Below are positions 25,708 through 33,722 of a stretch of 64,000 bases of DNA, in pieces. Source of the stretch: JAEMQF01 sp963791595 (lineage in GTDB: Bacteria; Pseudomonadota; Gammaproteobacteria; Burkholderiales; Burkholderiaceae_C). Each line of letters starts with the position of its first letter. Positions within the stretch are counted from its first letter, which is position 1. The notes under the pieces are model-generated. The model made no database searches and was not told where the DNA came from. It worked only from the letters and a program-made list of their open reading frames with translations. The stretch spans positions 1 to 64,000 of the forward strand of contig CAWBTF010000009.1 of assembly GCA_963791595.1 (NCBI GenBank). The letters are read 5' to 3'. The translations under genes and the position numbers were made by a program.

Positions 25708-27229
25708 GGCGCGCCCCTTCCGTCAGGCTGTAGGTCGCGGTCGGTCGGCCGCCGGTTTCGATGCTGGCCTCGCTCAGCCATTCATGCGCGACGAGCATGT
25801 CCAGGGCATCGATCACCGCCGCCTTGTCGCTCAGGCCGGACCACTGGTTGCGGTACACGTCACGAGCTGTGAAGGGGTCCGGCAGCGCGGCGGCGCGGGC
25901 CTTGTCGATGATGCTGCGCGCTGCCCTTACGGTCATGCGCCGGCCGCTGCTGTGCAGGCGCCTCGCGTGGCTCTCGAAATACTCGGCCAGCGCCAACGCC
26001 CCCAGTGTGGCGGGCAGTGTCACCGGGCCGGTGCCGCCGTCGACCACATGCAGCGCAAGAGCCAGGGCCGGAACATGGTGGCGGAACTTCGACAGCGCCC
26101 CTTCCAGCCCCTCGCCCTCGGCCGCGCGAATGGTCCGCTCGAACTCACTGCGCCATTCGCCGAAGGCTTCGCGGGCGTCGTCATCGAAGCGCACGAAGGG
26201 CAAGCCGCGCGGATCGCCGTGAATGTCGTTCTCGCGCTCTGCCCCGAGCGCTTCCGCCGTGAGTGCGTCGAGTCGCTCGAACGTCTCCCATGCACGCCGC
26301 TTGGCTTCCAAGTCTGGCCAGCGGTCAACCTCGCGCCACTCGCCCGGCGCATCGGGCCATGCGATCAGGAAGCGCTCGATCATTCCGTCATCGGCCGCAC
26401 CGCGCCGAGCTTGCTGCACCAACTCGGACAGTGGGCCGGGTTGAATGCCGCCGATGATCGACAGCCGCGCGTCGTCAACGGTCACCGTGCCGCGTCCGAT
26501 GCGGTCGAAGGTGTAGCTGCCACCGCTCCAAGCTTGCAGGTAGAAGGCCCGTGCTGGCGCCGATTCCTCGCGTGCCAGGCTCAGGAACAGCCCGCGCATC
26601 TCATCGCGCACCGACAGCACTCCGTCCGGATTCGCCGCGAGGATTTCGCCCAGCTTCTCATAGGTCAGGTCGTTGACCACGTAGCGGCGGCGTGTTGGCG
26701 CCTCGCCTTCATCCAAGGCCGACAGCAGCGCCGCCACGTCCGCGCCACCGTCCTTCTTCAACTCCGCCCGTGCGGCCTTCACGCCCGCCTCGGCCCGCAG
26801 CTTCGCGGCCATCGCCTCGGCTTGATGCTGCGCGGCCTGGGCGTTGAATGCCTCCGCCGCGCGGGCTTCCAGGCGATCCATCGGCGCGAGGGCCTGCGCC
26901 ATGGCGGGTGATTTCATGATGCCTGGCCGGCCCACGATCAGTGCCCACAGGTTGCCGCGCTCGAGCCAATCGGTTTTGCGCTGCGGGCGGATGCCAACGT
27001 GCCGCGCGACCAGCGAAACAGCAGCAACCAGCAGCGGCACCGCCACGAAGTCGGGCGGGCAGTGCATGCGCTCGGCCACGTCACGCACCCATGGGCCGAA
27101 CGCATCGGGCAGAGCAGCCATGGGGAAGGCTTCGACGGGCAGAAGTTCGGGGGGCAACGATTTCGGCACCTCAACGGTTTCTGTGTCGGCAGTGCGAAGC
27201 CGCGCCAGGTCAAAGGCAGCGGCACTCAT
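25700..27229 (-). CDS. DUF3987 (YfjI-like) replication-associated protein
   Basis: 509 residues. A P-loop-like segment (IVGRPGIMKSPAM) near residue 100 and the order of later blocks (LSVRDEMRGLF, IGGIQPGPLSELV, then DGMIERFLIAWPD) match DUF3987 proteins, which accompany primases in plasmids, phages and satellites and are thought to act as ATPases or helicases in replication. The C-terminal 90 residues look like a winged-helix (FTARDVYRNQWSGLSDKAAV). The gene overlaps its downstream neighbour by 8 bp and follows the primase by 4 bp overlap. Confidence 0.85.
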   Translation of the reverse strand: MSAAAFDLARLRTADTETVEVPKSLPPELLPVEAFPMAALPDAFGPWVRDVAERMHCPPDFVAVPLLVAAVSLVARHVGIRPQRKTDWLERGNLWALIVGRPGIMKSPAMAQALAPMDRLEARAAEAFNAQAAQHQAEAMAAKLRAEAGVKAARAELKKDGGADVAALLSALDEGEAPTRRRYVVNDLTYEKLGEILAANPDGVLSVRDEMRGLFLSLAREESAPARAFYLQAWSGGSYTFDRIGRGTVTVDDARLSIIGGIQPGPLSELVQQARRGAADDGMIERFLIAWPDAPGEWREVDRWPDLEAKRRAWETFERLDALTAEALGAERENDIHGDPRGLPFVRFDDDAREAFGEWRSEFERTIRAAEGEGLEGALSKFRHHVPALALALHVVDGGTGPVTLPATLGALALAEYFESHARRLHSSGRRMTVRAARSIIDKARAAALPDPFTARDVYRNQWSGLSDKAAVIDALDMLVAHEWLSEASIETGGRPTATYSLTEGARRG

Positions 27230-28234
27230 GCGGCACGCTCCGCATCGATCAGCACCGCATCACGCGCGGCCCACACGTCGCACCAATCGGCGCCCTCGGC
27301 CGTCGGGGTCAGCACCTCGCAGCGCAGCCGCGCGGCCAGGGCTCGCGCGCGCAACGCAGCAGCTGCCTCGCGCCCGGCCTTGTCTGCGTCGGCAAAGACC
27401 ACGAGCCGCCGCACCCCAGCAGGCCACAGATAGCCCGCCAAGGCGCCCGCGCAGTACGCCGCAACCGTTGGTACTGCCGACGCCTGCGAAGCCGCCAGCG
27501 CCGTTTCTATGCCTTCGGCGACACCGATCACGCCGTGCGCCGGCATGTGTAACGGGATGCACGCGCCGGCAAGCGGCCCGGCCGCGCCTGTCAGCTTCTT
27601 GACCGTGGGCACGTCGGCCTTGCGCCCGTCTGCCGTGAGGTAGGTTCGATGCAGGGCCACGGTGCGGCCACCGGGCGAAATCGAGCGGCGCCACCATCGC
27701 CGGGAACGTGCCGAGCTTCTCGGCGCCATGCCAGTAGGGCAGCGCGCGATGCAGGCGCAGCACCTCGGGCAGCGGCCACGCACCGCCGAAGCCGCGCCGC
27801 TTGAGGTACAGCGTCACCGGATCGCCAGGCACCAGCGGCACGCACTGCGCCCACACCTGCGCGATGCGCTGCGCGTTCACGGCCCACTGCTGGCGCTGCT
27901 GCGCCTCGCGCTCTGCGGTCGCGGCCATCACCTGCCGCGCCAGCGCGGCGCGCTGCTCTCGCGTCATCGTTGCGCGGTCGGTCGCGCTCCATGTTTCGTT
28001 GATGCCCTGCCGGTAACAGCCGAACACGCCGCCGCGCATGCCATCGAACAGCTTGCACCAGCCGGCATAGTCGCCGCGCCGGTCACTGGTGGCGAAGCGA
28101 TGGAACCGGCCGGGTTCGATCACTTCGGGTGCATGGCCAAGCGTGACCATGATTGCGGAGCGAAAGGCCTGCGTCTTCGGCAAGATGCCGCGCGAAGCCA
28201 GTGCTGCACGAGATTGCTCGACAGGATCAAGCAT
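27226..28234 (-). pseudogene. Toprim-domain primase of the element, frameshifted
   Basis: The first part reads from ATG 28234 (MLDPVEQSRAALASRGILPK) to about AMVAPLD near 27680; the rest (GGRTVALHRTYLTADGRKAD, then the Toprim core GVAEGIETALAA and VVFADADKAGREAA) is in another frame ending at 27226. One extra base in the AAA at 27678-27680 (TTT on the minus strand) explains the shift; without it the reading is continuous. The family is the primase/topoisomerase-like protein of phage P4-type elements. Start overlaps the stop of the upstream gene by 8 bp. Either inactivated or a sequencing error. Confidence 0.82.
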
Positions 28235-28565
28235 CGCCAGCCCCAGCTTGTCGAGCGAAGTCGCGCACGGCGTCAATGCCTGCAAGCTCGCGGGTGAGTC
28301 CCCACCGGCTGACGAAATAGCGTGCTGATCCATCGTCGGCGACGGCTCGAATCAGCTTGAAGCCCTTCGGGGCGAGCTGCTCGCGCAGTGTGGCGAATGC
28401 GTTGACGCTGCCGCCGTAGGTGGCAAAATCGCGCTGTTCGTCTTTCTCTCGGCTCTGTGTGGTTCCCGCCACCGGAGCCGATTCTTCTTGTGCCTTCAGG
28501 CAAACGCTTGTAGCCGCTTCAGGCGCGGCCGATCCCGGCGCATGGCCGATGTCGTGGGCGTGCAT
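28227..28565 (-). CDS. Small element protein, unknown
   Basis: 112 residues from ATG 28565, which follows a GTGAGG ribosome-site-like stretch; a TTG at 28583 is an alternative overlapping the upstream gene. The C-terminal half (FATLREQLAPKGFKLIRAVADDGSARYFVSRWG) looks folded; the N-terminal half is low complexity. No family recognised. It overlaps the primase start by 8 bp and is part of the leftward operon. Confidence 0.6.
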   Translation of the reverse strand: MHAHDIGHAPGSAAPEAATSVCLKAQEESAPVAGTTQSREKDEQRDFATYGGSVNAFATLREQLAPKGFKLIRAVADDGSARYFVSRWGLTRELAGIDAVRDFARQAGAGDA

Positions 28566-28572
28566 GTGCGCC

Positions 28573-28920
28573 TCACGAAGCAACGGCCGTGACGCGCTTC
28601 GCCTTCGCCGCGTCGCTCGCCTTCTTCGCCCGGGCAGTCAGCGCGGCAGTGGCTTCGTCGCTGGCAAGCCTCGCGCGCTCGATCAGGTACTGGCGAATGT
28701 CCGTCGCTTTCCAGCGAGTGCAGCGCGACATGCGGACTACGGGTTGCGGCGCCCGGCCAGCGCGCACCTCCTCATGCCACCAACTCGCCGACATTCGAAC
28801 GGCGGCGCAAATGTCGCGAGTGTCGAGAAGCGAGACCTCTGCCAGGTCGGCGGGAAGTGGTCGGCTTGCGGTATGCGGGTCGGTCTTTGCGGTCACGATT
28901 GGCCCCATGTACTTGAACAT
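28573..28920 (-). CDS. AlpA-like helix-turn-helix regulator
   Basis: 115 residues. The segment SLLDTRDICAAVRMSASWWHEEVRAGRAPQPV followed by RWKATDIRQYL is the winged-helix layout of AlpA/excisionase-type regulators of integrated elements. In P4-like elements AlpA stimulates integrase expression or excision. The C-terminal 35 residues are Ala/Lys-rich. It is the first gene of the replication block. Confidence 0.8.
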   Translation of the reverse strand: MFKYMGPIVTAKTDPHTASRPLPADLAEVSLLDTRDICAAVRMSASWWHEEVRAGRAPQPVVRMSRCTRWKATDIRQYLIERARLASDEATAALTARAKKASDAAKAKRVTAVAS

Positions 28921-28968
28921 GGGTAAGTGTGGACGGGCGGTCCGTACTACGTCACCGACGAGATTGCG

Positions 28969-29439
28969 TCAATCGCGCCGGAACATCACATGGGCTGGGT
29001 CGACAACCCGCCGCGCGGCGCTGAGTCGCCGCTCAACCTGTCGGCGCGACAAGTTGAAATGCTCCTCCAGCCAAATCAGTGCCGCTTCGTGCGTCAGGTC
29101 GTGATGATTGGGGTCGGTGAGCACGTTGTACGAGGCGAGTGCATGCACGTGTTGCCAGTAGAGTGTCGCGGGTGCGCCCCGGCGCGCGCCCTTCAGAACG
29201 ATCTGAAGGGCCTTCTTCTCCCGGGGCTTGTTCTTCGCCCACTGCCCAACTGCTTCCGCGACGCGGATCGCGAACTTCGCGTCCTCACCTGCGTGCTTGA
29301 ACACTGCGCCGAGCAGCTTGTCGGGGTCGTTCCACCAAAAATCTGCCGGCGGTTCGACCGTTCCCTCGGGTGCGAACAAGCTGCTCTTCATCCTGGCCGC
29401 ACGTCCAGGCGTTGCCTTGGCGGGCCTCGACGAGACCAT
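28969..29439 (-). CDS. Hypothetical element protein
   Basis: 156 residues from ATG 29439 (MVSSRPAKATPG); a second ATG at residue 17 is possible. The conserved-looking core is PPADFWWNDPDKLLGAVFKHAGEDAKFAIRVAEAVGQW, with a helix-turn-helix-like C-terminus (HFNLSRRQVERRLSAARRV). No family name is given. It lies between the AlpA-like gene and the integrase-tail relic. Confidence 0.65.
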   Translation of the reverse strand: MVSSRPAKATPGRAARMKSSLFAPEGTVEPPADFWWNDPDKLLGAVFKHAGEDAKFAIRVAEAVGQWAKNKPREKKALQIVLKGARRGAPATLYWQHVHALASYNVLTDPNHHDLTHEAALIWLEEHFNLSRRQVERRLSAARRVVDPAHVMFRRD

Positions 29440-29446
29440 CAGTCGG

Positions 29447-29503
29447 CTACGCCGCCTTGAAGGGCAGCACCTTGGCACCGTCGCGCAGCCGATCGAGGTA
29501 GTC
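29447..29503 (-). pseudogene. Relic of an integrase C-terminus
   Basis: Minus-strand codons read DYLDRLRDGAKVLPFKAA and stop, close to the last residues of the intact integrase (DYLDTLRNGAQVLPFTNRAC). The DNA at 29457-29503 and 30181-30229 is a diverged direct repeat. The relic abuts the stop codon of the antitoxin gene, so the toxin-antitoxin pair is flanked by two integrase tails. Confidence 0.7.
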
Positions 29504-29788
29504 TCACGACAAAGTCCGCAGCACGCCCTTCGGGTCGCGGTCGATCAGGTTGAGCAGCACCAGCGCCGGGCCTTGCGGGTTGCGGTCGCCGCGCTCCCAG
29601 TGGCGCAGCGTCGCCACCGACACGCCGAAGCGCGCCGCGAATTGCGCCTGCGTGAAGCCCAGGCGGCCACGCACCGCCGCCACGTCAACCGCCGCAGCTT
29701 GATAGACCTTCACGCCGGCTTGCCTGCCCTTGGCGTGGCCGACGGCCTCGGTCAGCCCGCGCTTGATGCTCTCGAATGCCTTGCCCAT
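29504..29788 (-). CDS. XRE-family antitoxin (HigA-like)
   Basis: 94 residues. A helix-turn-helix (RGRLGFTQAQFAARFGVSVATLRHWERGDRNP) in the C-terminal half is typical of HigA/XRE antitoxins, which bind both toxin and operator DNA. It starts 4 bp after the toxin gene ends. Toxin-first order is the HigBA arrangement. ATG 29788 (MGKAFESIKRGL) is chosen since it fits the family start. Confidence 0.82.
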   Translation of the reverse strand: MGKAFESIKRGLTEAVGHAKGRQAGVKVYQAAAVDVAAVRGRLGFTQAQFAARFGVSVATLRHWERGDRNPQGPALVLLNLIDRDPKGVLRTLS

Positions 29789-29792
29789 CGCG

Positions 29793-30131
29793 TCACCTCT
29801 CGAACCAGACTTGCACCAACACATCGACCAACCCGGCCAGCTCGTTGCGCTCGGCCTTGCTCAGATTCGCCCGCTCGTTCTTTGCAAACATCGTCAACAG
29901 GTACAGCGGCATCGCCTCGCTGTGGAAGTAGTAAATGACACGCACGCCGCCACTCTTGCCCCGGCCATCGCGAGCCCAGCGCAGCTTGCGCACGCCGCCC
30001 GTGCCCTCGATCAAGTCGCCCGCCGCCGGGTGCGCCGCCAGGTAGTCCACGATCGCGCGCCGCTCGGCTTCCACGAGCAGCTTGCCCGCCGTCCGCAGGT
30101 ACTCGGGCAGCTCGGCGACGGTCAGCAGCAT
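29793..30131 (-). CDS. RelE/HigB-like toxin
   Basis: 112 residues. The order of elements (LPEYLRTAGKLLVEAERRAIVDYLAAHP, then GVRKLRWARDGRGKSGGVRVIYYF and LYLLTMFAKNE) is that of the RelE/ParE toxin fold of type II systems, most of which are ribosome-dependent mRNA endonucleases. It is followed at once by the XRE antitoxin gene. A perfect palindrome lies 13 bp upstream of its start. Confidence 0.83.
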   Translation of the reverse strand: MLLTVAELPEYLRTAGKLLVEAERRAIVDYLAAHPAAGDLIEGTGGVRKLRWARDGRGKSGGVRVIYYFHSEAMPLYLLTMFAKNERANLSKAERNELAGLVDVLVQVWFER

Positions 30132-30143
30132 CGCTGCGCAGTG

Positions 30144-30158
30144 TAATCCATTGGATTA
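30144..30158 (-). promoter_or_regulatory. Operator palindrome of the HigBA-like pair
   Basis: TAATCCA-T-TGGATTA, 7-bp arms around one base, between the toxin start (30131) and the integrase stop (30164). A GATAAT -10-like hexamer on the minus strand overlaps it (30155-30160). This is the expected place for the autoregulatory site bound by the antitoxin. Confidence 0.65.
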
Positions 30159-30163
30159 TCTAT

Positions 30164-31465
30164 TCAACACGCCCGATTCGTGAAGGGCAGCACCTGCGCG
30201 CCGTTGCGCAAGGTGTCGAGGTAGTCGGCCCACCTCGTCATCATGTCGCGCCGCTGCGCGGCGAAACTCGTGCGGTTGTATGCTCGGCCCAGCACATCGC
30301 CGACAGCGTGCGCCAGTTGCGCTTCGATCACTTCAGGCGCGATGCCCAACCGCTCGACGGCGATGGTGCGCGCGGTCGCGCGGAATCCGTGCCCGGTCAT
30401 CTCGTCCTTGCCGAAGCCCATGCGGCGCAAAGCGGTCAGCACGCCGTTATCGGACAAAGGTCGATCCGGTGTCAGCGGGTTCGGGAACACGTAGCGCCCC
30501 GCACCCGTCAACGGGTGAAGGTCGCGCAGGACCGCAATGGCCTGCGGCGCGAGCGGCACCACATGCGCGGGGCCGTTCAGCTTCGCCTTGAGCCTGCCCT
30601 TCATGCGGGCGGCGGGAATCGTCCAGGTGGCGCTGTCCAGATCGAATTCGGCCCACTCGGCTTTGCGCAGTTCACCCGGCCGCAGGAAGAGCAGTGGGGC
30701 CAGCGCAAGCGCTGCGCGCACAACCGGCGTGCCTTGATAGGCATCGATCGCACGCAGCAACTCACCCAGCTTCGCAGGGTCGGTGATGGCGGCCCTGTGC
30801 TTTGCAACGGACAGCACGATTGCACCCTTCAGGTCGCGCGTCGGATCGCTTTCGCAGTAGCCGTTCTGCACCGCGTGGCGGAACACGGCGCCGGCCGCTT
30901 TCAACGCCCGATACGCGGTTTCGACAGCACCTCTTGCCTCAACGCGGCGCGCGTGCATCAGCAGTTCGGGCGCCGTGACTTCAGCCAAGGGCCGAACGCC
31001 GATGTACGGGAACAAGTCGTTCGTCATCAATGCGAGCACCTTCACTGCGTGCGAGGGCGACCAGTTCGGCGCCATGCGTGCATGCCACTCGCGCGCCGCG
31101 TGCTCGAACGTGCCGGGGCCGGGCAGTCCGGCAGCAGCAAGCCGCGCAGCTTCGGTCTTGGCGGCCTGGGTCGCCTTGTCGGCCTTCCGCTGCACCCCTG
31201 GGTTAGTGCCCGCCGCTTGCGCTTTGCGCCCTTCGTCGCGCCGCTGGCGGGCCAACTTCAAAGGCACGTTAGGATAGGTGCCCAGACTCAGCATCCCCTC
31301 TTTGCCGTCGCTCCAGTAGCGCAGGCGCCACCAACCTGCACCCGTGGGTCGCGCCTCGAAATACAGGCCTGCGCCGTCGCTGATGCGCTTGGGTTTGCCC
31401 GCCTTGATCGCAGTCTTGATCGCGGACTTGATCGCCTTGTCGGTGAGCGTGTCAGTTGCAGCCAT
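30164..31465 (-). CDS. P4-type tyrosine integrase
   Basis: 433 residues. The N-terminal arm-binding domain (AIKAGKPKRISDGAGLYFEARPTGAGWWRLRYW) and the catalytic residues are visible: Arg in LRPGELRKAEW, the HGFRA box in MTGHGFRATARTIAVERLG, and the tyrosine in GRAYNRTSF. It catalyses integration at the tRNA 3' end. ATG 31465 (MAATDTLTDKAI) is preferred over an upstream ATG because an inverted GTTACCCGG motif lies directly before it (31468-31476). Confidence 0.92.
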   Translation of the reverse strand: MAATDTLTDKAIKSAIKTAIKAGKPKRISDGAGLYFEARPTGAGWWRLRYWSDGKEGMLSLGTYPNVPLKLARQRRDEGRKAQAAGTNPGVQRKADKATQAAKTEAARLAAAGLPGPGTFEHAAREWHARMAPNWSPSHAVKVLALMTNDLFPYIGVRPLAEVTAPELLMHARRVEARGAVETAYRALKAAGAVFRHAVQNGYCESDPTRDLKGAIVLSVAKHRAAITDPAKLGELLRAIDAYQGTPVVRAALALAPLLFLRPGELRKAEWAEFDLDSATWTIPAARMKGRLKAKLNGPAHVVPLAPQAIAVLRDLHPLTGAGRYVFPNPLTPDRPLSDNGVLTALRRMGFGKDEMTGHGFRATARTIAVERLGIAPEVIEAQLAHAVGDVLGRAYNRTSFAAQRRDMMTRWADYLDTLRNGAQVLPFTNRAC

Positions 31466-31529
31466 GACCGGGTAACTTCCGTCGCTTGAGGCCACATCAG
31501 GCCAATTACCCGGTATGTTACCCGGTCGA
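31466..31529. promoter_or_regulatory. Integrase upstream region with three TTACCCGG motifs
   Basis: An inverted copy (CCGGGTAAC) at 31468-31476 touches the integrase start; two direct copies lie at 31505-31513 and 31517-31525 with the same 12-bp period as at 22024-22044, again followed by TCGA. Likely integrase arm sites or an autoregulatory operator. Confidence 0.6.
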
Positions 31530-31571
31530 AGACTGGATGCAAGTGCAGTTATCCAACCTCATGCGGACATG

Positions 31572-31607
31572 AAAAAAGCCGCAAGTCGTTGATCTAACTG
31601 CGGCTTT
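31572..31607 (-). terminator. Rho-independent terminator downstream of the tRNA gene
   Basis: Stem AAAGCCGCA (31575-31583) with TGCGGCTTT (31599-31607), extended by AGT/ACT past a bulge. On the minus strand it ends in a T run (complement of 31572-31577). It lies inside the integrated element, so the element supplies the tRNA terminator. Confidence 0.75.
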
Positions 31608-31638
31608 CGTCCTATCTGGCCTTGTGCGAAATCGAATT

Positions 31639-31715
31639 TGGTAGGCCGTGCTGGGCTCGAACCAGCGACCAAAGGATTATGAGTCCTCTGCTCTGACCAA
31701 CTGAGCTAACGGCCC
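31639..31715 (-). tRNA. tRNA with CAU anticodon (Ile2 or Met)
   Basis: 77-nt cloverleaf read on the minus strand, starting GGGCCGTTAGCTCAG, anticodon loop CTCATAA, T arm GCTGG/CCAGC and encoded 3' CCA. Acceptor pairs are complete, with a G-U at position 1-72. The anticodon and T-arm resemble the minor tRNA-Ile that carries lysidine at C34 more than the elongator tRNA-Met, by memory of E. coli sequences. Its 3' 14 bp are the element's att core. Confidence 0.9.
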
Positions 31716-31752
31716 GTACCCGCGGGCATTGTAGGCAGCGGCATTCGCCGCG

Positions 31753-32769
31753 CTATTTCTGGCTCAGCGCGTTGCTGACCAGCCGCGACGTGATGTCGAC
31801 GATCTGGATCATGCGGTCGTAGGCCATTCGCGTCGGCCCGATCACGCCGAGCGTGCCGACGATGCGGCCGTCGACTTCATAGGGCGCCGACACGATCGAC
31901 AGCTCTTCGTACGGCACCACGTGGCTTTCGCCGCCGATGTAGATGCGCACGCCGTCGGCGCGGCTGCTCACCTCCAACAGGCGCATCAGCTGCGTTTTCT
32001 GCTCGAACAGGTCGAACAGCTTGCGCAGCGAGCCCAGGTCGCCCGAGAAGTCCTGCACCGCGAGCAGGTTGCGCTCGCCGGAGATCACCACCTGCTCCTG
32101 GCTGTCGGCGATGGCCTCGCTGCCGGCTTGCACCGCGGCCTGCATCAGCGCGGCGATTTCGCCGCGCAGCGTGTCGATCTCGGTCTTCAGGCGCTCTCGC
32201 ACTTCTTCGATGGTTCGGCCGGCGTAGTGCGAGGTGAGGTAGTTGCTCGCTTCGATCAGCTGTGTCGGCGTGTAGTCGGTGGCGGTGAAGATCACGCGGT
32301 TTTGCACGTCGCCGTCGGGAGCGACCAGGATGACGAGCACGCGCCGCTCCGACAGGCGCATGAACTCGATGTGGTGGAACACGCTCGCCTTGCGCGGCGC
32401 CGTGATCACGCCGACGAAGTGCGACAGGCTGGACAGCAGCTGCGCGGCGTTCGCGATCACACGCTGCGGTTGGTCGTGCGCGAGTTGCGGCTCCGGTGCG
32501 TTGGCGCTGCCGAACGGCAAGGCCTGGGCGGTGAGCATGGTGTCGACGAACAGGCGGTAGCCGCGCGCGGTGGGAATGCGCCCGGCGCTGGTGTGCGGGC
32601 TGGCGATCAGGCCCAGGTCTTCCAGGTCCGACATCACGTTGCGGATGGTCGCGGGCGACAGCTCCAGGCCGCTGGCGCGCGACAGCGTGCGCGAGCCCAC
32701 CGGCTGGCCGTCGGCGATGTAGCGTTCCACCAGCGCCTTGAGCAGCGTCTTGGCACGTTCGTCGAGCAT
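31753..32769 (-). CDS. hrcA: Heat-inducible transcription repressor HrcA
   Basis: 338 residues. The N-terminal winged helix (LELSPATIRNVMSDLEDLGLIASPHTSAGRIPTARGYRLF) is the HrcA signature; the GAF-like regulatory domain follows (EFMRLSERRVLVILVAPDG), with a C-terminal TLGVIGPTRMAYDRMI. It represses groE/dnaK genes through CIRCE; no CIRCE site is seen beside it here. ATG 32769 gives the family start. Divergent from nadK. Confidence 0.96.
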   Translation of the reverse strand: MLDERAKTLLKALVERYIADGQPVGSRTLSRASGLELSPATIRNVMSDLEDLGLIASPHTSAGRIPTARGYRLFVDTMLTAQALPFGSANAPEPQLAHDQPQRVIANAAQLLSSLSHFVGVITAPRKASVFHHIEFMRLSERRVLVILVAPDGDVQNRVIFTATDYTPTQLIEASNYLTSHYAGRTIEEVRERLKTEIDTLRGEIAALMQAAVQAGSEAIADSQEQVVISGERNLLAVQDFSGDLGSLRKLFDLFEQKTQLMRLLEVSSRADGVRIYIGGESHVVPYEELSIVSAPYEVDGRIVGTLGVIGPTRMAYDRMIQIVDITSRLVSNALSQK

Positions 32770-32837
32770 GTTTTCATTGTAGGCCGCGTGACTTTTTCGC
32801 CCCGAGCCGCACGGGGTGCTGTGGTGTAATTCCGCGC

Positions 32838-33722
32838 ATGCCGTCCCGCTTCCGACACGCTGCGCTCGTGGGCAAGTACCAGGGTCACCAGGCTCAGGGC
32901 ATTCGCGGCATTCTGGAAGAGGTGGCGCAGTTTCTGCTGCGCCAGGGGCTGGAGGTCTCACTCGAGCAGCAGACGGCGCAGAACGCGGGGATCGTCGATC
33001 ACGGCTCGCTCACGGCCGAGCAGCTCGGCCGCGAATGCGACCTCGCGGTGGTGGTCGGTGGCGACGGCACGATGCTGGGCATCGCGCGCCAGCTGGCGCA
33101 CCACGGCACGCCGCTGGTGGGCATCAACCAGGGGCGCTTGGGATTCATCACCGACATCCCGGGCGACCACTACGCCCAAGCGCTGGCACCGATGATCGCC
33201 GGCGACTACGAGGAAGAGCACCGCACGATGATCGAGGGCGGCGTGTCGCGCGACGGGCGGGTCGTGTTCGAGTCGTTCGCGTTGAACGACGTGGTCGTGA
33301 GCCGCGGCGCGACGTCGAGCATGGTGGAGTTGAAGGTCGACATCGGGCCGGAGTTCGTCGCGAACTTTCGTGCCGACGGCTTGATCGTCGGTTCGCCCAC
33401 GGGCTCGACCGCGTATGCGATGTCCGCCGGTGGCCCGATCCTTCATCCCGCCGTCGCGGCCTGGGTGCTGGTGCCGATCGCGCCGCACGAATTGTCGAAT
33501 CGCACCATCGTCTTGCCCGACACGGTGCAGATCGGCATCGAAGTCGTCGCCGGGCGCGACGCAAGCGTCAGCTTCGACATGCAGGCCACCGCCAGCCTGA
33601 TGCACGGCGACCGCGTCAGCGTGCGCCGTTCGCCCGACCAGGTGCGCTTCCTGCATCCGCGCGGCTGGAGCTACTACGCCACGCTGCGCCGCAAGCTGCG
33701 CTGGAACGCGGGGGTGAACTGA
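32838..33722 (+). CDS. nadK: NAD kinase
   Basis: 294 residues. The GGDGTML motif near residue 75, NQGRLGFITD, and the C-terminal SPTGSTAYAMSAGGPIL are diagnostic. It phosphorylates NAD+ to NADP+ in the cytoplasm. The stop overlaps the recN start by one base. A TGTAAT -10-like hexamer lies just upstream in the gap shared with hrcA. Confidence 0.97.
   Translation: MPSRFRHAALVGKYQGHQAQGIRGILEEVAQFLLRQGLEVSLEQQTAQNAGIVDHGSLTAEQLGRECDLAVVVGGDGTMLGIARQLAHHGTPLVGINQGRLGFITDIPGDHYAQALAPMIAGDYEEEHRTMIEGGVSRDGRVVFESFALNDVVVSRGATSSMVELKVDIGPEFVANFRADGLIVGSPTGSTAYAMSAGGPILHPAVAAWVLVPIAPHELSNRTIVLPDTVQIGIEVVAGRDASVSFDMQATASLMHGDRVSVRRSPDQVRFLHPRGWSYYATLRRKLRWNAGVN

Larger units (their letters stand above)
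21970..31652. mobile_element. 9.7-kb integrative element in a tRNA(CAU) gene
   Basis: A 14-bp direct repeat (TGGTAGGCCGTGCT) occurs at 21970-21983 and at 31639-31652, the latter being the 3' end of the tRNA gene. A tyrosine integrase lies just inside the tRNA-proximal end. The body has an AlpA-like regulator, primase, DUF3987 protein and other short, overlapping genes read as one leftward operon, and a cargo block near the distal end. No relaxase, capsid or tail gene is seen, so it resembles a phage satellite or mobilizable element rather than a prophage or self-transmissible element. Confidence 0.88.

Noticed and set aside
28927..29460. A 177-codon plus-strand frame
   Set aside because: Antisense to the gene at 28969-29439, which has the better composition and operon direction.
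21970..31652. Calling the integrated element a prophage
   Set aside because: No capsid, tail, portal, terminase or lysis gene is present.
32770..32837. CIRCE operator between hrcA and nadK
   Set aside because: No TTAGCACTC-N9-GAGTGCTAA pattern; only a short CCCCG/CGGGG hairpin is present.
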